The translations under genes and the position numbers were made by a program. 64,000 bases of DNA from Mikania micrantha. Taxonomy: Eukaryota > Streptophyta > Magnoliopsida > Asterales > Asteraceae. This document shows, in pieces, positions 1 to 13,100 of this stretch (position 1 is its first letter; every line of letters starts with the position of its first letter). The notes beneath the pieces are model-generated. The model was not told the origin of the DNA. It saw only the letters and a program-made list of their open reading frames with translations, and did not search any database. The stretch is from assembly GCA_009363875.1 (NCBI GenBank), contig CM018690.1, positions 2,406,788 to 2,470,787 on the forward strand, in the 5' to 3' direction.

Positions 1-1273
1 TTATAAACGATTTAACATTCAACAATTTATAAACAATTTATAAACAATAAACAATTTATTAAACATGACAAACATTTATATAAAACAGCTATATAAAACA
101 TTTAACATGTTTCTCAGTCCCGCAGTAGAACAAAAGAGTTTGAAAAGGGAAAAATGAACTCACATGTGTTGCTATGCAAATGGACCACAAAAGATACGCA
201 CGCTCGTTGATTGTAAACTATGTATCTTCAACCCCTGAGTTGATTTATTACGACTTAAATACTATAAGTGTTTATAGTTATTGTTATTGTGTTTTAACTC
301 ACCAGTGTGTGAATAAGTGTCCTAGTATTTTACTAGTGGGTTACTATGATTAGTTACTAAGTGTTTAAGTCTATCCTTATCCTATTGGACACACTACACC
401 CTTACCCAGCATAATGAAGACTAACTTAGAAGCTCAAAGTTAGGTTTAATGAAGTTCCCTCATAAGGTATCATACAAGAACCAAAAGAGGGAACACATGA
501 ATTAACCTGAGGATCCCCCGCAAGGTTTTAGAGAAGAACCAAAAACGGAAAACCTATTGATCTGGAATAAGAATCCCTCATAAGGTAATAATAGACACCA
601 AAAAGGGGAATCCGTGAATTTACTTTAAGATCCCTAATAAGGTATTGTAAAAGAACCAAAAGGTGAAACTGTGAATTAACCTTCGGATCCCCCCTAAGGT
701 TTTAAGGAAGAACCAAAAACGGGAAACCTGCTTATAAAAGAAGCTTGGTTATAAAATTTTGTTATTCAAAAGAAAGTTAACTTATTTTTATAAAACATTA
801 TTTTCTTTTGCTAAAAATGGTAAGTTTAATGTTATAAGTTTTCTTTATACAACTAAGTAATACATTTTTAATAAAATATACGTTTATATCATAAAACATG
901 AAGTTTACAGGGTTGAACTTAGGTTAACTTTAATTAAGTATAACCAATGTCCTTATTTGTTCCTTTGACCTTTTGTTTGCATCTTTGAATTGATAATCAA
1001 CTAAGGTTATTCACATGAATGACCTTGATTGACTACTTGTGATATACATTTCTAAGTGTTTAGGGTTGATCACCTAGGATCAACACATGCTACACTTAGT
1101 TTACCTCATGAGTTTCATTGATCATGCTTAGTACTAATTAGTATGTTTGACAACCGTAGCCATTTAGCAACCTTTATTCTAATGTATGGTATGATGTGAA
1201 TTTAGTTTACTAACCTAGGAACTTCTAAGTTAGTACTTATGGCCCTAAATTCTCGGTTAACACTAGTTTTACC
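1..1273 (-). repeat. Element A 3' LTR, segment 1
   Basis: Part of A's left LTR, reading toward the left. It matches 58710-58915 and 61855-62792 of the right LTR. The predicted intron donor near 163 reads AT|GTGAG here, so its last exonic G is lost. Bases 480-730 hold a degenerate minisatellite built from phrases like AAGGTTTTA, AAGAACCAAAAA and GGATCCCC, also present at 62100-62370. It is interrupted at 1274 by solo LTR G1 and resumes at 8487. There is no coding content. Confidence 0.75.
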
Positions 1274-1638
1274 TGTCCCATCCCGAGCCGGCGGGCTGGA
1301 TCGACTTTCCCGCCGTGCGGAAGGTTCCCAGGGAGCGATATCGTTGTGATAATCGAATTGATCAGATTGTTTGCATAGCACATGATATATAATTGATCAA
1401 TGCTAACATGACAATGATATATAATTACAAAGTTAAATTACAATGTATCGTTCATAATTTAACCAAGTAAATCTATCCAAAAGAATCAATGTGTTTATAT
1501 CTTGTAACTGTACAAGATCTACAAAATATGATTCATTGTTTTGTCATTCCAAAAGTATGATCACACAAAATGTAGCTAGGTCTTCTAAAAGTCCACTAGC
1601 TATGTTCTTGATGTCTGGTAACTAAACCTGTTCGTCAC

Positions 1639-3324
1639 CTAAGAAAACATGCATTTAAACAAAGTCAACACTAGGTTGGTGAGTTCATAAGTTTGAATAT
1701 TGAAAACCTTGAATTGTTCATACACACAGTCACAATGTCATACTTGATACTTGTAATTATTGATTCACCTGTTCCACCCAATGGCCTCTCCTTAGTTATA
1801 TGTACAAGTAGTATTTCACCCAATCAAGTATGCTTATATATAGGGCATACGAAAGGGTCAATCCCAGACGCCATCCCACCACATACTCAATCAAGTTCCA
1901 CACTACTTGCAATACAACTAAGGATGTTCATTTTCATCTCCCGTATGTTTAACTTGTTCGATATGTATCCATCTGGTTATCATATGTAGAATAATAGGTT
2001 TAGAGGGGTTTAGTTATCAAACCGAAGTATTGATACACCCTCATTGTATTAAGGAAATTAGATTAATATAATCAGATCCTTGTATTATTCTATTACTTGA
2101 GGGGCTAACTGTTAACCACTTTTAAATATTAAGAGTGTTAGTTAACCAATTGTTATTTGTTCTCAACTTGTAGCGCATAGAGCCTAAAAGGAATCCATTG
2201 CAATCCTCACGTAATCAGATTACAATGCATCCGATTTACCTCTATCACCATGTATTCCCAGTGTCCTCATCAAAACGGTTACTAGTATTATGACTTGAGA
2301 GAATAAATTCCTCAGTCTACCAGTCAACGGGTAACGATGGATTAATTACAATTTCACTGCAGATTAATATCACCATGTGTCGCTTACCAGAACCTGACTT
2401 GGGTCGCCCTGTTACCGGTCATACGTTACCGGCCAATGTATCAATACGATCAACATACTAGCCCTACAAGCTAGAGGTTTGTCAAACCTATGGTACCACT
2501 ATGCTATCGTCGGTTTAGTCACGTCAAACTAACTGGTCAGCGATTTATAAGGGGCTTACAGTGATCAACATAAGTACATGGCACATGATTGAAATGATAT
2601 AATGCAGAATGTTCAATAGTAATCAATTGTATTGCGTGTTCATCAGTGATATTGTTCTCAATGTTATTAACAAAGTTGAAAAAGAACCTGTCTTATTACG
2701 TTATGTTAATTAGTGTGTGAATGATGTTGTTATCATGAAGTTACATAATCATGATTATCATTCCTCGTTATTCCATATAGTCACCATGTTGTCACTAAGC
2801 TGTGGTAAGAACTAGTCTTACTACACTTAGTCGACTCAGGTGGTGGATGATTCATGTTCCATGTTCTCTTGTAATATGTATTGAGTTGTAAACTAAATGT
2901 TATAAGCACTTGTCTTATTACACTTAATTAACTCTAATGTTGAATGATGTTAAGAAGATGTGTTATCTTCATATCATTCTTGTGTTTTGTTTCTTGCCAT
3001 CATGTTCATCTAGGTTCATCTCAATGTTTGTTCTTGTGAGAATAACTAAGTGTTGTGAGATATAATCTTACAACTAAGTTATTCTATTGTGTTGATGAGT
3101 TATGAAATTATATTATCATATTCATCTTAGTTATCTCTGTCATATCATGATCATACAAGCATGCATACAATGATAAATAATAATAATTCAATTAATATTA
3201 TCAAATCAAAGTGTAAGCAATATGTTAAACATAAAACTTTTAAATAAATAAAAGTTAAGCATGTTTCTCAGCCCCGAGAGTTTAAAATCAGTTAAGATTA
3301 AAGAAAAGGGGCATATGAACTCAC
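1639..3324 (-). other. Predicted LTR-resident intron, G1
   Basis: On the minus strand the donor reads AAG|GTGAGTTCAT. The acceptor, TTTTCTTAG, is preceded by GTTGACTTTG as a possible branch-point region. Length is 1686 bp. The same donor and acceptor context recurs in most other LTRs in this window. This is a sequence prediction only. Confidence 0.5.
1828..1850 (-). promoter_or_regulatory. GTATGC-N11-GCATAC near-palindromic module with central TATATATA
   Basis: A 23-bp near-palindrome with an AT core, flanked by a degenerate GTGGGACGGCGT-like block. The module recurs at 7494-7518, 9894-9916, 31321-31343, 31635-31657, 37935-37957, 38249-38271 and 55695-55717, in several LTR families. Its function is unknown. 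It could be a second core promoter or a protein-binding site. Confidence 0.5.
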
Positions 3325-3544
3325 CTTGTTGTTGTAGTGGTTGACTAAGACTCAAGAATGCACGCACTCACTGTTGTCGTACTGATGTTGTATTCACAGT
3401 CCTGTGTTTGATTAAACATTATTTGAGTTATGATCCCTTATTTGATTGTTCTTTTTGAAATCTGAGTTGTTAACTGAGTTGGTGTAGTGAAAATGACTCA
3501 TTCTTGTGATTTTCATAAGAATGGCTCAAGCTAATGAGTGTTCA

Positions 3545-3780
3545 CCCGAATGAGTCATTCACCCGAATGAGTCCCGAATGAGTCTATCGAACAAGTCACC
3601 GTCTCCCGAATGGGTCCCGAATGAGTCATTCGCCCGAATGAGTCACCCGAATGGCTCATTCTCCTGTCTCATTCTCCTGGCTCAATTTCCCGGCTCATTC
3701 TCCCGACTCATACTTCCCGACTCATACTCCCGACTCATTCTCCGGCCATTCTCCCGAATGGCTCATTCTCGTGGGCCATT
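3545..3780 (-). repeat. Word array GACTCATTCGGG in G1 leader
   Basis: On the plus strand the words CCCGAATGAGTC, CCCGAATGGCTCATTC and CCCGACTCATTC repeat about fifteen times at irregular spacing. The array lies downstream (sense, minus strand) of the G1 TATA box and before the predicted intron donor. It is a low-complexity array, so the open frame across it is not a gene. Confidence 0.75.
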
Positions 3781-4186
3781 CGCCGGAACGGGTTTTCAGC
3801 CATGGGAGAAAATGATTTCGAGGTATAGTCCTATATATAGTCGTTTTGAGGGGGTTTAGATGAGTAAACTCATTTAGAAAGTGTATGGGTCGAAAAATGG
3901 GTGTTTTAAACCGGCTAAAGTTCGGTTTTTGTCGGGTTTGTAGAAAACCCTAAAAACCGAAACTTCTCTCTAAGATTTCGAGAGTTTGAGATGGAGATAG
4001 GGCCGATCCTTGGTACCTTTGTGTAGGGAATGTCGAGAGCTTCGATTTGGCGCAAGAATGAGGTGCTTTGGTTGAGTTTTGAGTGAGTTATGGTAGAGAG
4101 AAGGTAGAGAGAGAAAATGTGGCCGGATTTAGGGTTTTAGAGAGAGAGTGGGGAGGAGGAAATGAAGAAGATGACTCATTTAAGGG

Positions 4187-4194
4187 TATTTATA
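4187..4194 (-). promoter_or_regulatory. TATA box of G1
   Basis: The sense strand reads GGGGTATAAATACCC followed by a GA/CT-rich stretch. TATA boxes in similar GC-flanked context occur in LTRs A, C and G2. Confidence 0.6.
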
Positions 4195-4663
4195 CCCCGA
4201 GTGAGTTCAGGTTCGTTTTCGTTGCTCGGTTTGCGTTTTCCTCGCGTTTTCGGAATGTAACGCGCGTGTTTTCGGTTTTTAAATAAAAATAGTTTCTTTA
4301 TTTACTTTCTTGATGAGTTTCAAAATTGTAAAACATTAAAATGTTTTATTTTTTAAATTATTTTCGTTCGTGTTGTAACACCCCGACCGATGGCGGAAAC
4401 GCCGGGATGCCACAAGGGATGTGTAGATTGTTCAAAAGCTCGTGGGCATTTAAATCAAATCATCATATAACATTCAATCAACCAAATTAATTACACAAAA
4501 ATCATGTTCGTCATGAAATAGTTACATCAATTACAAAAGAGATTTAGCTATTTAACTAAATTCTAAACGCCAGAATTTCAGTTATTTAGCTAAGTCCAAG
4601 ATCCTATATGATGATGTTCAAAAGTGTGAGTTCTTCTCCCTCAACCTACTTAGCTTCATTACC

Positions 4664-5342
4664 TGAAACATGTGAAAATCAAGTGTCAACTACAAATTAG
4701 TTGGTGAGTAATCATAAGTTTTATGTTTAAAATGTTTTAAAAAAGAGTTTTCAGAGTTTATGTTTTCTTGATAACATCCGCATGAGCACCTGTGAGATAA
4801 TCCAACACAATATCCAAATACACAATCCAAACATGCAATCCATCACATAATCACATAAATCAATAACTCAAAGATAATTAATCATATGTTCAATCAACCA
4901 ATCACAATCCATCAATATTCTCAATTAGTATAAGTGACCATACATGTATCATTGTATATGACCGAGGTCAATGACAACGACACACGGAGTTGTGGAAACA
5001 TCCACGTGACAATACATGCAAACATTGAGGAAGACCGAAGTCAACCACAATGAATACACGGAGTTGTGGAAACATCCACGTGACAATACATGCAGTCGTT
5101 GCAGATGACACAAAGTCATTAGCTTCAACTCATGGAATAGTGACAATACATGCAGTCGTTACAGATGACCAAAGTCATGAGTAACAACTCATGGAATATG
5201 ACGATCCATAACTATGGATCTCATACAAGCAAATAAGTGTCATCCTTGTGTTATCAAGTCAATATGTAAATTGGTATACATGTTGCACCTCCGAGTTTAA
5301 AAACAAAATAGTTTAAAAGAAAGGGAGGTTATGAGAACTCAC
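4664..5342 (-). other. Predicted LTR-resident intron, B1
   Basis: Minus-strand donor CAG|GTGAGTTCTCATAACC and acceptor ACATGTTTCAG|GTAATG, with GTTGACACTTGAT just upstream. Length 679 bp. The B2 copy gives 718 bp with the same signals. Confidence 0.5.
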
Positions 5343-5939
5343 CTGAGTCTTGATATACAGTGTTCTTGTAGTATGCGCGCTCAAGTAAGTAACCCAAATC
5401 AATCAATCTGTAATTATCGTGATTTTCATGTTCGTAAGTATAAGTGTTTCCTACTTAATTAGTGTCCATATAAGTTTACTTTAACTCATCAATATTACAT
5501 TAACTTAGTCTGTTTAAACTAAGTTAAAATGAATTATCTAAGATTTTCTGATCGTTCATCATAATAACGTGATTAAACTTATTAGCTTTAACCGTTCAAT
5601 GATAGTAACTAATTGGGGTTTTCATATATGTATCCACTTGTCATCTTTATTCATAAACACCACCATGCACACGTGTATAATTACTTGTTCCCACCACCTT
5701 TTCTACATTTATGAAACTCACTCCGTGATTAATAGAATTGTCTTTGGATTATTCATATGTAAAGTCAAGATTCACCCCATCTTTTATTATCTATAATTAT
5801 TCTATAAGGTTAAAGAAAGTTTAGGTTAGAGTGAAAAAAGGTGGTGGTTCTTGTGATCTAACTTGTATGCTTGAATATCCCAGGTTTCCCATAATATATG
5901 GTTCCTTACTAAGCTTAGTTAGAGGATTAGGTTTGCCCA

Positions 5940-6480
5940 TAGTCGGATAGCAGCGAACCTTTTATCAAAACCCATAGGTTCGCCCCTAACTTGCTAACAG
6001 GTTCTGCTATATTACCAGAAAAAGTTCGGCCTTATGGCAAGGTTCGGCCATTAGGGCCTGCGTGGCATAGGTTCGCCCAGCAGCGTTTATTCAACAAGGT
6101 TCATGTCCCAACTAGATGGTTCGGTGTCCCTAAGGTTCGCCACCTTAGGGTTCGGCCGTTGGTTAGGGTTCGGCTGGAACCATTGGTTCGGCTAGAAGCT
6201 AGGGTTCGTGACTAAATAGGAAAAAGGTTCGGCTCCATCGAGACAACACCCTAGGTTCGTTGGCATCAAAGGTTCGCTGAAATGAGGAGGGTTCGGGGCT
6301 GCATCGGGTTAGTAGGTTCGGTGGTCACTGTAACTCCCTAGGTTCGGCTAGGGTTCGTGGTCATTGCATGGTTCGCCTGTGTATACATCTAAGGGTTCGG
6401 CCACCTCCTTTTAGCCCTAAGAAGGTTCGGCTAGGGGCTGACCACGCAGGGTTCGGCTCACCCCTGCTGTTTCGCTTACC
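5940..6480 (-). repeat. Word array CGAACC (sense) in B1
   Basis: About thirty occurrences of GGTTCG on the plus strand, which is CGAACC on the LTR sense strand, at irregular 10-25 bp spacing. The array lies between the promoter region and the intron donor. B2 has the same array at 10920-11490, and C has one at 18080-18560 and 35300-35780. Confidence 0.75.
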
Positions 6481-8486
6481 AGCAAGTCCATCCACACCAA
6501 TTTGGGTTCTAAGCTATTGCAGGTCCGTCTATGGTTCCCACAATCCCAAACAAGTCTCGTTTAGTGTTGTCTAAGTGTCGAAATAGTCTAAACCATAAAG
6601 ATGCAACCGGTTTATTGTTAGTGTAAGAAACCGAAACAAAAACTAAAGATCTACCTGAAATCGTCGGCCAAGCTTAGTGTTTCTTCGTATCTTCTTGTTC
6701 CCCTAGATCCCACGAACGCGTGGACACCAAAATCTTGCGATTCCGTTGAGAGACGAGAGAGATATGTTAGAGAGAAGTTTCTAGAGAGAGAAAGTGGTGT
6801 GGGTGTGTGTGTGTGTTTAGAGAGAGAAGTGAAAAGAAAGAAGTGAGGAAGGAGGTGATGACCTTCTTGCTTATATCGCGTGTGATCCCCGCGTGTTCGG
6901 TCTCGTTTTTATCGCGATATAATTAATAAATAGCTCGGTTTTTATTCGTGAAATGTTTTTAAGACATAATTGTTTAAATGAATGGGTTTCGTTAAAATAA
7001 AATGATTTAAATAATTTATTTCGTAAAACGATTTCGTTTCATTACGGTAAATTATTCATTTAAATAAACCATTTACTCGGATTTAATTTAGGTTGTAATT
7101 CCTAATAAATATTTTTAGTTTTCACTGATTAATTTAATATCGTTATATATTATTTAATTATCTCGTCGAAACACGTTACTTACGTACGTATTCGTAAAGA
7201 TCGTCACCTTTGCGAATCCGATGTTCGTATCGTATTTCGATTTGATTTACAATTTATGGACTATCGTTTCAGAATGTTATTCTTAATAATTATATTCGCG
7301 TGAATCGTCACCCACGCGAATACATTATTAAGTTAATATTTCTGAATCAATATTCGCGTATAAGTTATGTTCGTAACCTCACCGTCGCGTAATAAATTTC
7401 AATTATACTTCTGTTATTTTATTAGCTTTAATATTATCCATCCCAATCCAAAACCCACTAAACCAAGTCACTGACACATCCATGATAGACCGAAATATGC
7501 ATATGTATAGGGCATATGCAGAGGTAGATCGCAACCTCCCCTACACCGTCCCACCGCTATTTCGATAAACCATGACCATGTGTCCTTGACTTTGTTTAGT
7601 AACCAAACCATAACCAACTAACTCAAACTCCTTTCCATTTCAACCCAAATCCATAATTATCAACAATATAACTGCGATAAACTCTCTGATTCTGTTTAGT
7701 TGAGTTACAACTAAATTTCCCATGGTTTACGCGTATAATAATATTTTCACAATGTATACCAATAATCAATAATATTCCCAAATAATTCATTTTCATTCGT
7801 AATAATAACCTCAGGTCGTAACAGTACAATCGTATGGATGTACGGACGACTAGAATTACAGTGATGTTACACGTGTCGTTTTCGTTTTCGTTTCGTCAGA
7901 ACGCGTCACCATCGCGCGTATTCGTTCGAATCGTCACCCGAATGAACACGACGATAGTTTTGCTTTCTGACTTTTGTTTTCTACTTTTCAGTCATCATTT
8001 CAGAACATTAAACTAACAGATGTGTTTGTGTGAATCGTCACCCACGTAAACACACTATCAGTTGGCTATTCTGAAATAACACTGCAATTGTGTTTTGAAT
8101 TGTATTTCCTCACTGTCGGACTCAACTTAACATCATGTTTTCACATTGTTTTCGTACTGATTTGCCGGCCATCTGATTCCTGTCATCTATGGATATCAGA
8201 TCGCAACCGACTTGTTCTTGTTATTTACTTGAACACCGTTGTCATTCTTGATTTGTTATATTTACTGTACTTAGGTTTTCACCTAAATACAAAAAACTAT
8301 TGTTTATCGTGATCGTTGTACTTACATTATTTAAGTTTTCACATAAATGCGTACCACTGTTTCTTGTATTTTGAATTCTGTTAATACAAACAATGTTCAT
8401 GTACATGTATTTACACATAGTAAGTAGTGAAAGTACACATACCGTACGGACTTGCCAGACGATCTGGTACTGGATGTCACATTACC

Positions 8487-9523
8487 TCCCTCGGTCCTTG
8501 TCAATACTAACATCGTACTCTTGGTTTTAAATGAAAATTCTGAGTGTTTAAATCCCCTTTTTGCTCAATAATACATAAGGTTAATAGTTATAATGTTTAG
8601 AAGAGTTTTAATTTTGTTAAACCTTCGTGTTAGTAGCACTTAGAATCGGTTAATATTTTCAAAACCCCAATAATACCCTTGGTCCTTAGTTTCGGCCGCT
8701 AGGAGTTGGCTAATATCGATGGAATCCCAGAAATTAGGATGTCGATACTACCATTTTTGACAACCTTGTTAGTACCGACGGTTCAGCTCCCTTGCAGCCT
8801 AATATCAACAAGGTCTTTGACTCCAGGCTCCTTGGAACTTCGACATTAACCATATTAAAGCTTAGTTTCGACACCTGGGTTCGTCGAACCTGCTTAATAT
8901 CGATGAACAATCCCAAAACAGCCCTAACGGTATTACCCGTTTGGACAACCATTCATTTCAACCACCAGGCCATCGATATTTTAATGTCGATGATCCTGAG
9001 TGTTCATGGTTTTGGAGGCCATCGATCCTAGAACTCCCAACCTACTCCCATCGAATTTAAACCCTGTTACAACTCCCAATATCGATGGTTAATGGGGCTC
9101 CATTTACAGCAATCATCGATACTAAAAATTAGATTTTCTTCCATCGATATTATGGATTCCTAGAAACCCATCCATGATCGAGCCCTATAATCTTCAAACC
9201 AACCTATTCCTTAAGTTCTTTAACTGATTTTGTGCAGATCCTAGTAGTTTGGAAGTGATAAAAATCGATTGGAAGCTTACCTCGCCGGAAATGGTGAAAA
9301 CCCACTTCAGCCGCAACTTCTCTCTAGAACTGCAACCAATATAGCTCATTCAGCTCTGATCGTCTGTACTTCTATGCTCTCCTCGTTCTCATGGTCGTTT
9401 TGACTACTAGATCATCGAATTTGGTAGAGAAATGAGAAAGTTATGAAGGTTTGAAGGTGAGAAAATGTAGATGAGAAGAAAACCGGGATTTTTTTTGGGT
9501 GGGAAGAGATTTTGGGCTGCAAA
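8487..9523 (-). repeat. Element A 3' LTR, segment 2, with ATCGAT word array
   Basis: A's left LTR resumes after the TTACC duplication. Between about 8690 and 9180 the words ATCGATA/TATCGATGG and GTCGATACTA recur many times. The same kind of words occurs in G2 (41400-41900) and sparsely in H (45370-45690). This segment, with the last 116 bp of segment 1, is missing from A's right LTR at 62792/62793. No gene is visible. Confidence 0.7.
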
Positions 9524-10919
9524 TGTAACATCACTGTAATTCCGGTCGTCCGTACATTCGTACGATTGTACTGTTACGACTTGAGATAATAATTATTCAT
9601 GATAATGAATTACTTGATGCATGATTTGATGATTATCCCTAATACTAGTATACATTGAGAGTATATTATTCTATGCATGAACCAAGGTGAGTTTAGTTGA
9701 AGCCCAACTAAACAGAACAAGAGAGTTTATCGCAATTATATCGCAGATGATTACACGGATTATGGATGTTGAAATGGAATGGAAAGGGGTTAGGAGTTGG
9801 TTATGATTTGGTTGCTAAACATAGTCAAGGACACATGGTCATTGTTTATCGAAATAGCGGTGGGACGGTGTTGGGGAGGTTGCGATCTACCCCTGCATAT
9901 GCCCTATACATATGCATATTTCGGTCTATCATGGATGTGTCAGTGATATGGTTTAGTGGGGTTTTGGATTGGGATTTATAATATTAAAAATAATTAAATA
10001 ATGAAAGCATTGTTGAGAATCTGTACGCGATGGTGAGGTTACGAACATTATTTAAACGCGATTATTGATTTAGAATTATTAAGTTAATAATGTATTCGCG
10101 TGGGTGACGATTCATACGAATATAATTATTATGAATAATATTCTGAAACAATATTCCATAAATTGTAAATCAAATCGAAATGCAATACAAGCGTCGGATT
10201 CGCAAAGGTGACGATCTTTACGAATACGTACGCGAGTAACGCAGTTCGACGAAATAACAAACAATACTTAGTGATATTAAATTTATAAATGGAAACTAAA
10301 AATATTTATTAGGAATCACGACCTTAAACGAAAACGCACAAATTAATTTATTTAAATAATTAATTTAATGAGATTAAACGGAGTTATTGTATTTAAACGG
10401 TTTCATTTAAATTCATTTTATTTAAAACGAAATATGATTATTTAAACACTTTAATGTTTTAATTATAATTACGAGCATAACCGATCATTTAATAGTGTTA
10501 TCGCGATAAAGACGAGACCAAACGCACGGGAACGGGATAGCCATAAGTGGTGGAAGACTCCACCATCTTCTTCATTCTTTCAAACTCTCTCTCTCTCTAA
10601 AAACACACACACCCCACATTTCTCTACCTTCTCTCTAAATTTTCTCGTTCGTTACCCGACGGATTCGTGAGATCTTGGAGCCCAAACGACCGCGTGAACG
10701 AGAGGAACAAGAAGATACGAAGAAAACCTACATTGGATCATTATTTCGAGGTAAATCTAAAGCCTTATGTTCGGTTTTGTGTAAATGACGAATGCTTAGT
10801 TTATTGTTGTGGTAATCGATCTAAAACATTTGTAAAACACTAAAACGAGTTGGTAGTAACATGTAAAAGCCATGTATAGTTGCGAATCTACAGAAACTCG
10901 AGGATGATGAAGATGTCGA

Positions 10920-11490
10920 ACATGTTCGGTCGTGGGTAGGGGGTACAGGTCGACGAACCTGCTAGCAGCTAGGAGGAGCCGAACCTTCTGATCCCACGAA
11001 CCACACGGGAGCCGAACCTATTCATCGGCGAACCTATATCTATGGGCCGAACCCTATTAGGTGGCGAACCTCTTGCTGGACGAACCTTTGGGTGTTAGAC
11101 GAACCTAGGTTGTTGGCGAACCCTGGAGCAGCCTCACGAACCTGCGAACCTGCATGGGATCAATGGAACTAACCGAACCTTGTCGTGTAAGCCTTGGAAG
11201 GGACGAACCTAATTGTTGCATCAACATGGGTCGAACCCCAGCTTGTCTAGCAAACCTTCCAGCCGAACCCTTGGGTTGGAACACCACCGAACCTTCCCTT
11301 TTTGTTTGAGACGAACCTAAAACCTTTGGGCCGAACCTATCTCACTCGACGAACCCTTATGCTAATTTAGCCAAACCCCCATCGGGGCGAACCCACCACA
11401 TGGGAGACGAACCTTGGGCTGCTGAACCCAAAAGGTTCGCTGACCCAAGGGCTAAACCCCATATTCTTTTGCGGACGAACCTTAAACGAT
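10920..11490 (+). repeat. Word array CGAACC in B2
   Basis: More than thirty copies of CGAACC(C/T) at irregular spacing, with a few reverse copies (GGTTCG). It sits upstream of the predicted intron donor at 12086. The short open frames overlapping it on the minus strand are by-products of the repeat. Confidence 0.75.
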
Positions 11491-11751
11491 GAACTAAGAT
11501 CAAGGGGGAATAGAAGAACATATGTACACGTATAACCATGCATGCATGATCAAACTAAGCCACCATTTTTCTCTTTTAACTTGAGTTTTAAAGGAACTAG
11601 GAAATTATATATATATGGAACTTGTGGGATAATTAACTTAAGTATGAATTTTATTTAATTAAATTAAAGTGTTACCAACTTAAACCTGGTGGTTAGTATA
11701 ATTGATCATGCATGTATGTTTAAGTATGAGAGAGATTAGGGTTATCATCTC

Positions 11752-11780
11752 TACATATATATATATATATATATATATAT
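11752..11780. repeat. AT dinucleotide microsatellite
   Basis: An uninterrupted AT run of about 29 bases inside B2. Confidence 0.9.
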
Positions 11781-12085
11781 GGGTGTATACTTGGGGGATC
11801 AAAACTTGTTGTCCTTAGGTAATGATGAGAGAACTAACAAGTCTAAATTATAAGCACATGATGACTGATTATAAAAAATATTAGTGAATCATTTTTGACT
11901 TAGTTACGACAAACCAAGTTAATGACACAACTAGTAAGTAGAAGAAAACACATGTCGAATAATCAATTCAAATGAAACACACGCTTATAAACACGAACAC
12001 TTATTAAATACAGGTTGATTGAATTGTTGTTGATTTCTCCTACGTTAGCGCGCATTATACTGAAACACTGATTCTAAGGACTCAG

Positions 12086-12803
12086 GTGAGTTCTCATAAC
12101 CTCCTTTTAAACTAACTTGTTTTAAACTCGGAGGTGGAACATGTATACCAATTTAAATATTATTTTGATAACACATGGGTGACACCTAGATTATCAATAT
12201 GATATTCACATTGATGATTATTATTGATTATTGATTGAGATGAATTATTACTTATCCGTGAGTCATTGTTGATCGAGTTGACTTAGGTCCTCCGCGATGA
12301 TTGAATTACTGTTGGTGAGTTGACTAACGTCCTCCTCAGTGATTCCACTATTGGTTGAGTTGAACGAGGTCCTCCGCAGTGTACGAAGACACTTATAGGA
12401 ATATCGTTGATTGAGTTGACTGCGGTCCTCCGCGATGATTCCGCCGTTGATTGAGTTGACTGAGGTCCTCCGCGGTAACTTATACTGATATGATTTTAAT
12501 GACTGATGATGATTGAATGGATGTGATTGGATGATTATGTGTGGATAATAATTTGTGATTATTTGATTTATGTGTTCATCGTGTATATGATTGATTGGAT
12601 TGTTTGGTTGTTTTGTGTGTTGTGATCTGGTAGAACTGGACTAACTTACAGGTGCACATGTGGATTATCTCGGGGAATCATAAACTTTTCTAAACATCTT
12701 TATAAATTTTACTTAACATTTTATAAACATCTTTTGAAATATAAAACTTATGACGACTCACCAACTACTTTGTAGTTGACACTTGATTTTCTACATGTTT
12801 CAG
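12086..12803 (+). other. Predicted LTR-resident intron, B2
   Basis: Donor CTCAG|GTGAGTTCTC and acceptor CTACATGTTTCAG|GG, preceded by CTCACCAACT and GTTGACACTTGAT. Length 718 bp. It contains the GAGTTGACTGAGGTCCTCCGC minisatellite. Confidence 0.5.
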
Positions 12804-13100
12804 GGAACGAAGGCAAGTAGGTAGGGCATGATAGCTCTACATTCTTTTGGGACGTCATCATGTAGGATCTTGGACTTAGCTAAATAACTGAAATTCTGAA
12901 GACTAGAATTTAGTTAGATAGCTAAATCTCTTTTGTATTTGATGTAACTAATTCATGATGAACATGATTTTTGTGTAATTAAGTTGGTTGACTAAATGAT
13001 TATGTGATGATTTAATTAGATGCCCACGAGCTTATGAACAATCTACACATCCCTCGTGGCATCCCGACGTTTCCGCCTTCGGTCGGGGTGTTACAGCAAA

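Larger units (their letters stand above)
4374..7871 (-). mobile_element. Solo LTR B1
   Basis: The plus strand starts TGTAACACCCCGACCG and ends AGTGATGTTACA. CGTGT flanks both sides (4369-4373 and 7872-7876). At 3498 bp it is a single LTR with no internal region, inserted in G1. It is the reverse-oriented relative of B2 (9524-13095): the ends match as reverse complements. It contains a minisatellite of diverged units sharing ACGGAGTTGTGGAAAC and CATGCAGTCGTTACAGATGAC (roughly 4945-5200), a CGAACC word array (5940-6480), a TATA-like GATATAAGC near 6872 and a short GT run near 6810. Confidence 0.85.
1274..8481 (-). mobile_element. Solo LTR G1 (contains nested solo LTR B1)
   Basis: On the plus strand it starts TGTCCCATCCCGAGCCGG and ends GGATGTCACA. 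The same 5-bp sequence TTACC stands at 1269-1273 and 8482-8486, so this is a precise insertion. Only one LTR is present, with no primer site or gag, which fits LTR-LTR recombination. Without B1 and its duplication it is about 3.7 kb. In sense (minus) order it shows a TATA box (4187-4194), a word array (3545-3780), an intron donor (3324), the GTATGC-N11-GCATAC module (1828-1850) and an intron acceptor (1639). Its start resembles the start of G2 at 40294. Confidence 0.82.
9524..13095 (+). mobile_element. Solo LTR B2
   Basis: Starts TGTAACATCACTG and ends GGGGTGTTACA. GCAAA is present at 9519-9523 and 13096-13100. At 3572 bp it is a single LTR without interior. It carries the module at 9894-9916, an alternating CT tract near 10585, a CGAACC array (10920-11490), an AT microsatellite (11752-11780), and a minisatellite of TTGAGTTGACTGAGGTCCTCCGC-like units (about 12240-12480). 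Confidence 0.85.
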
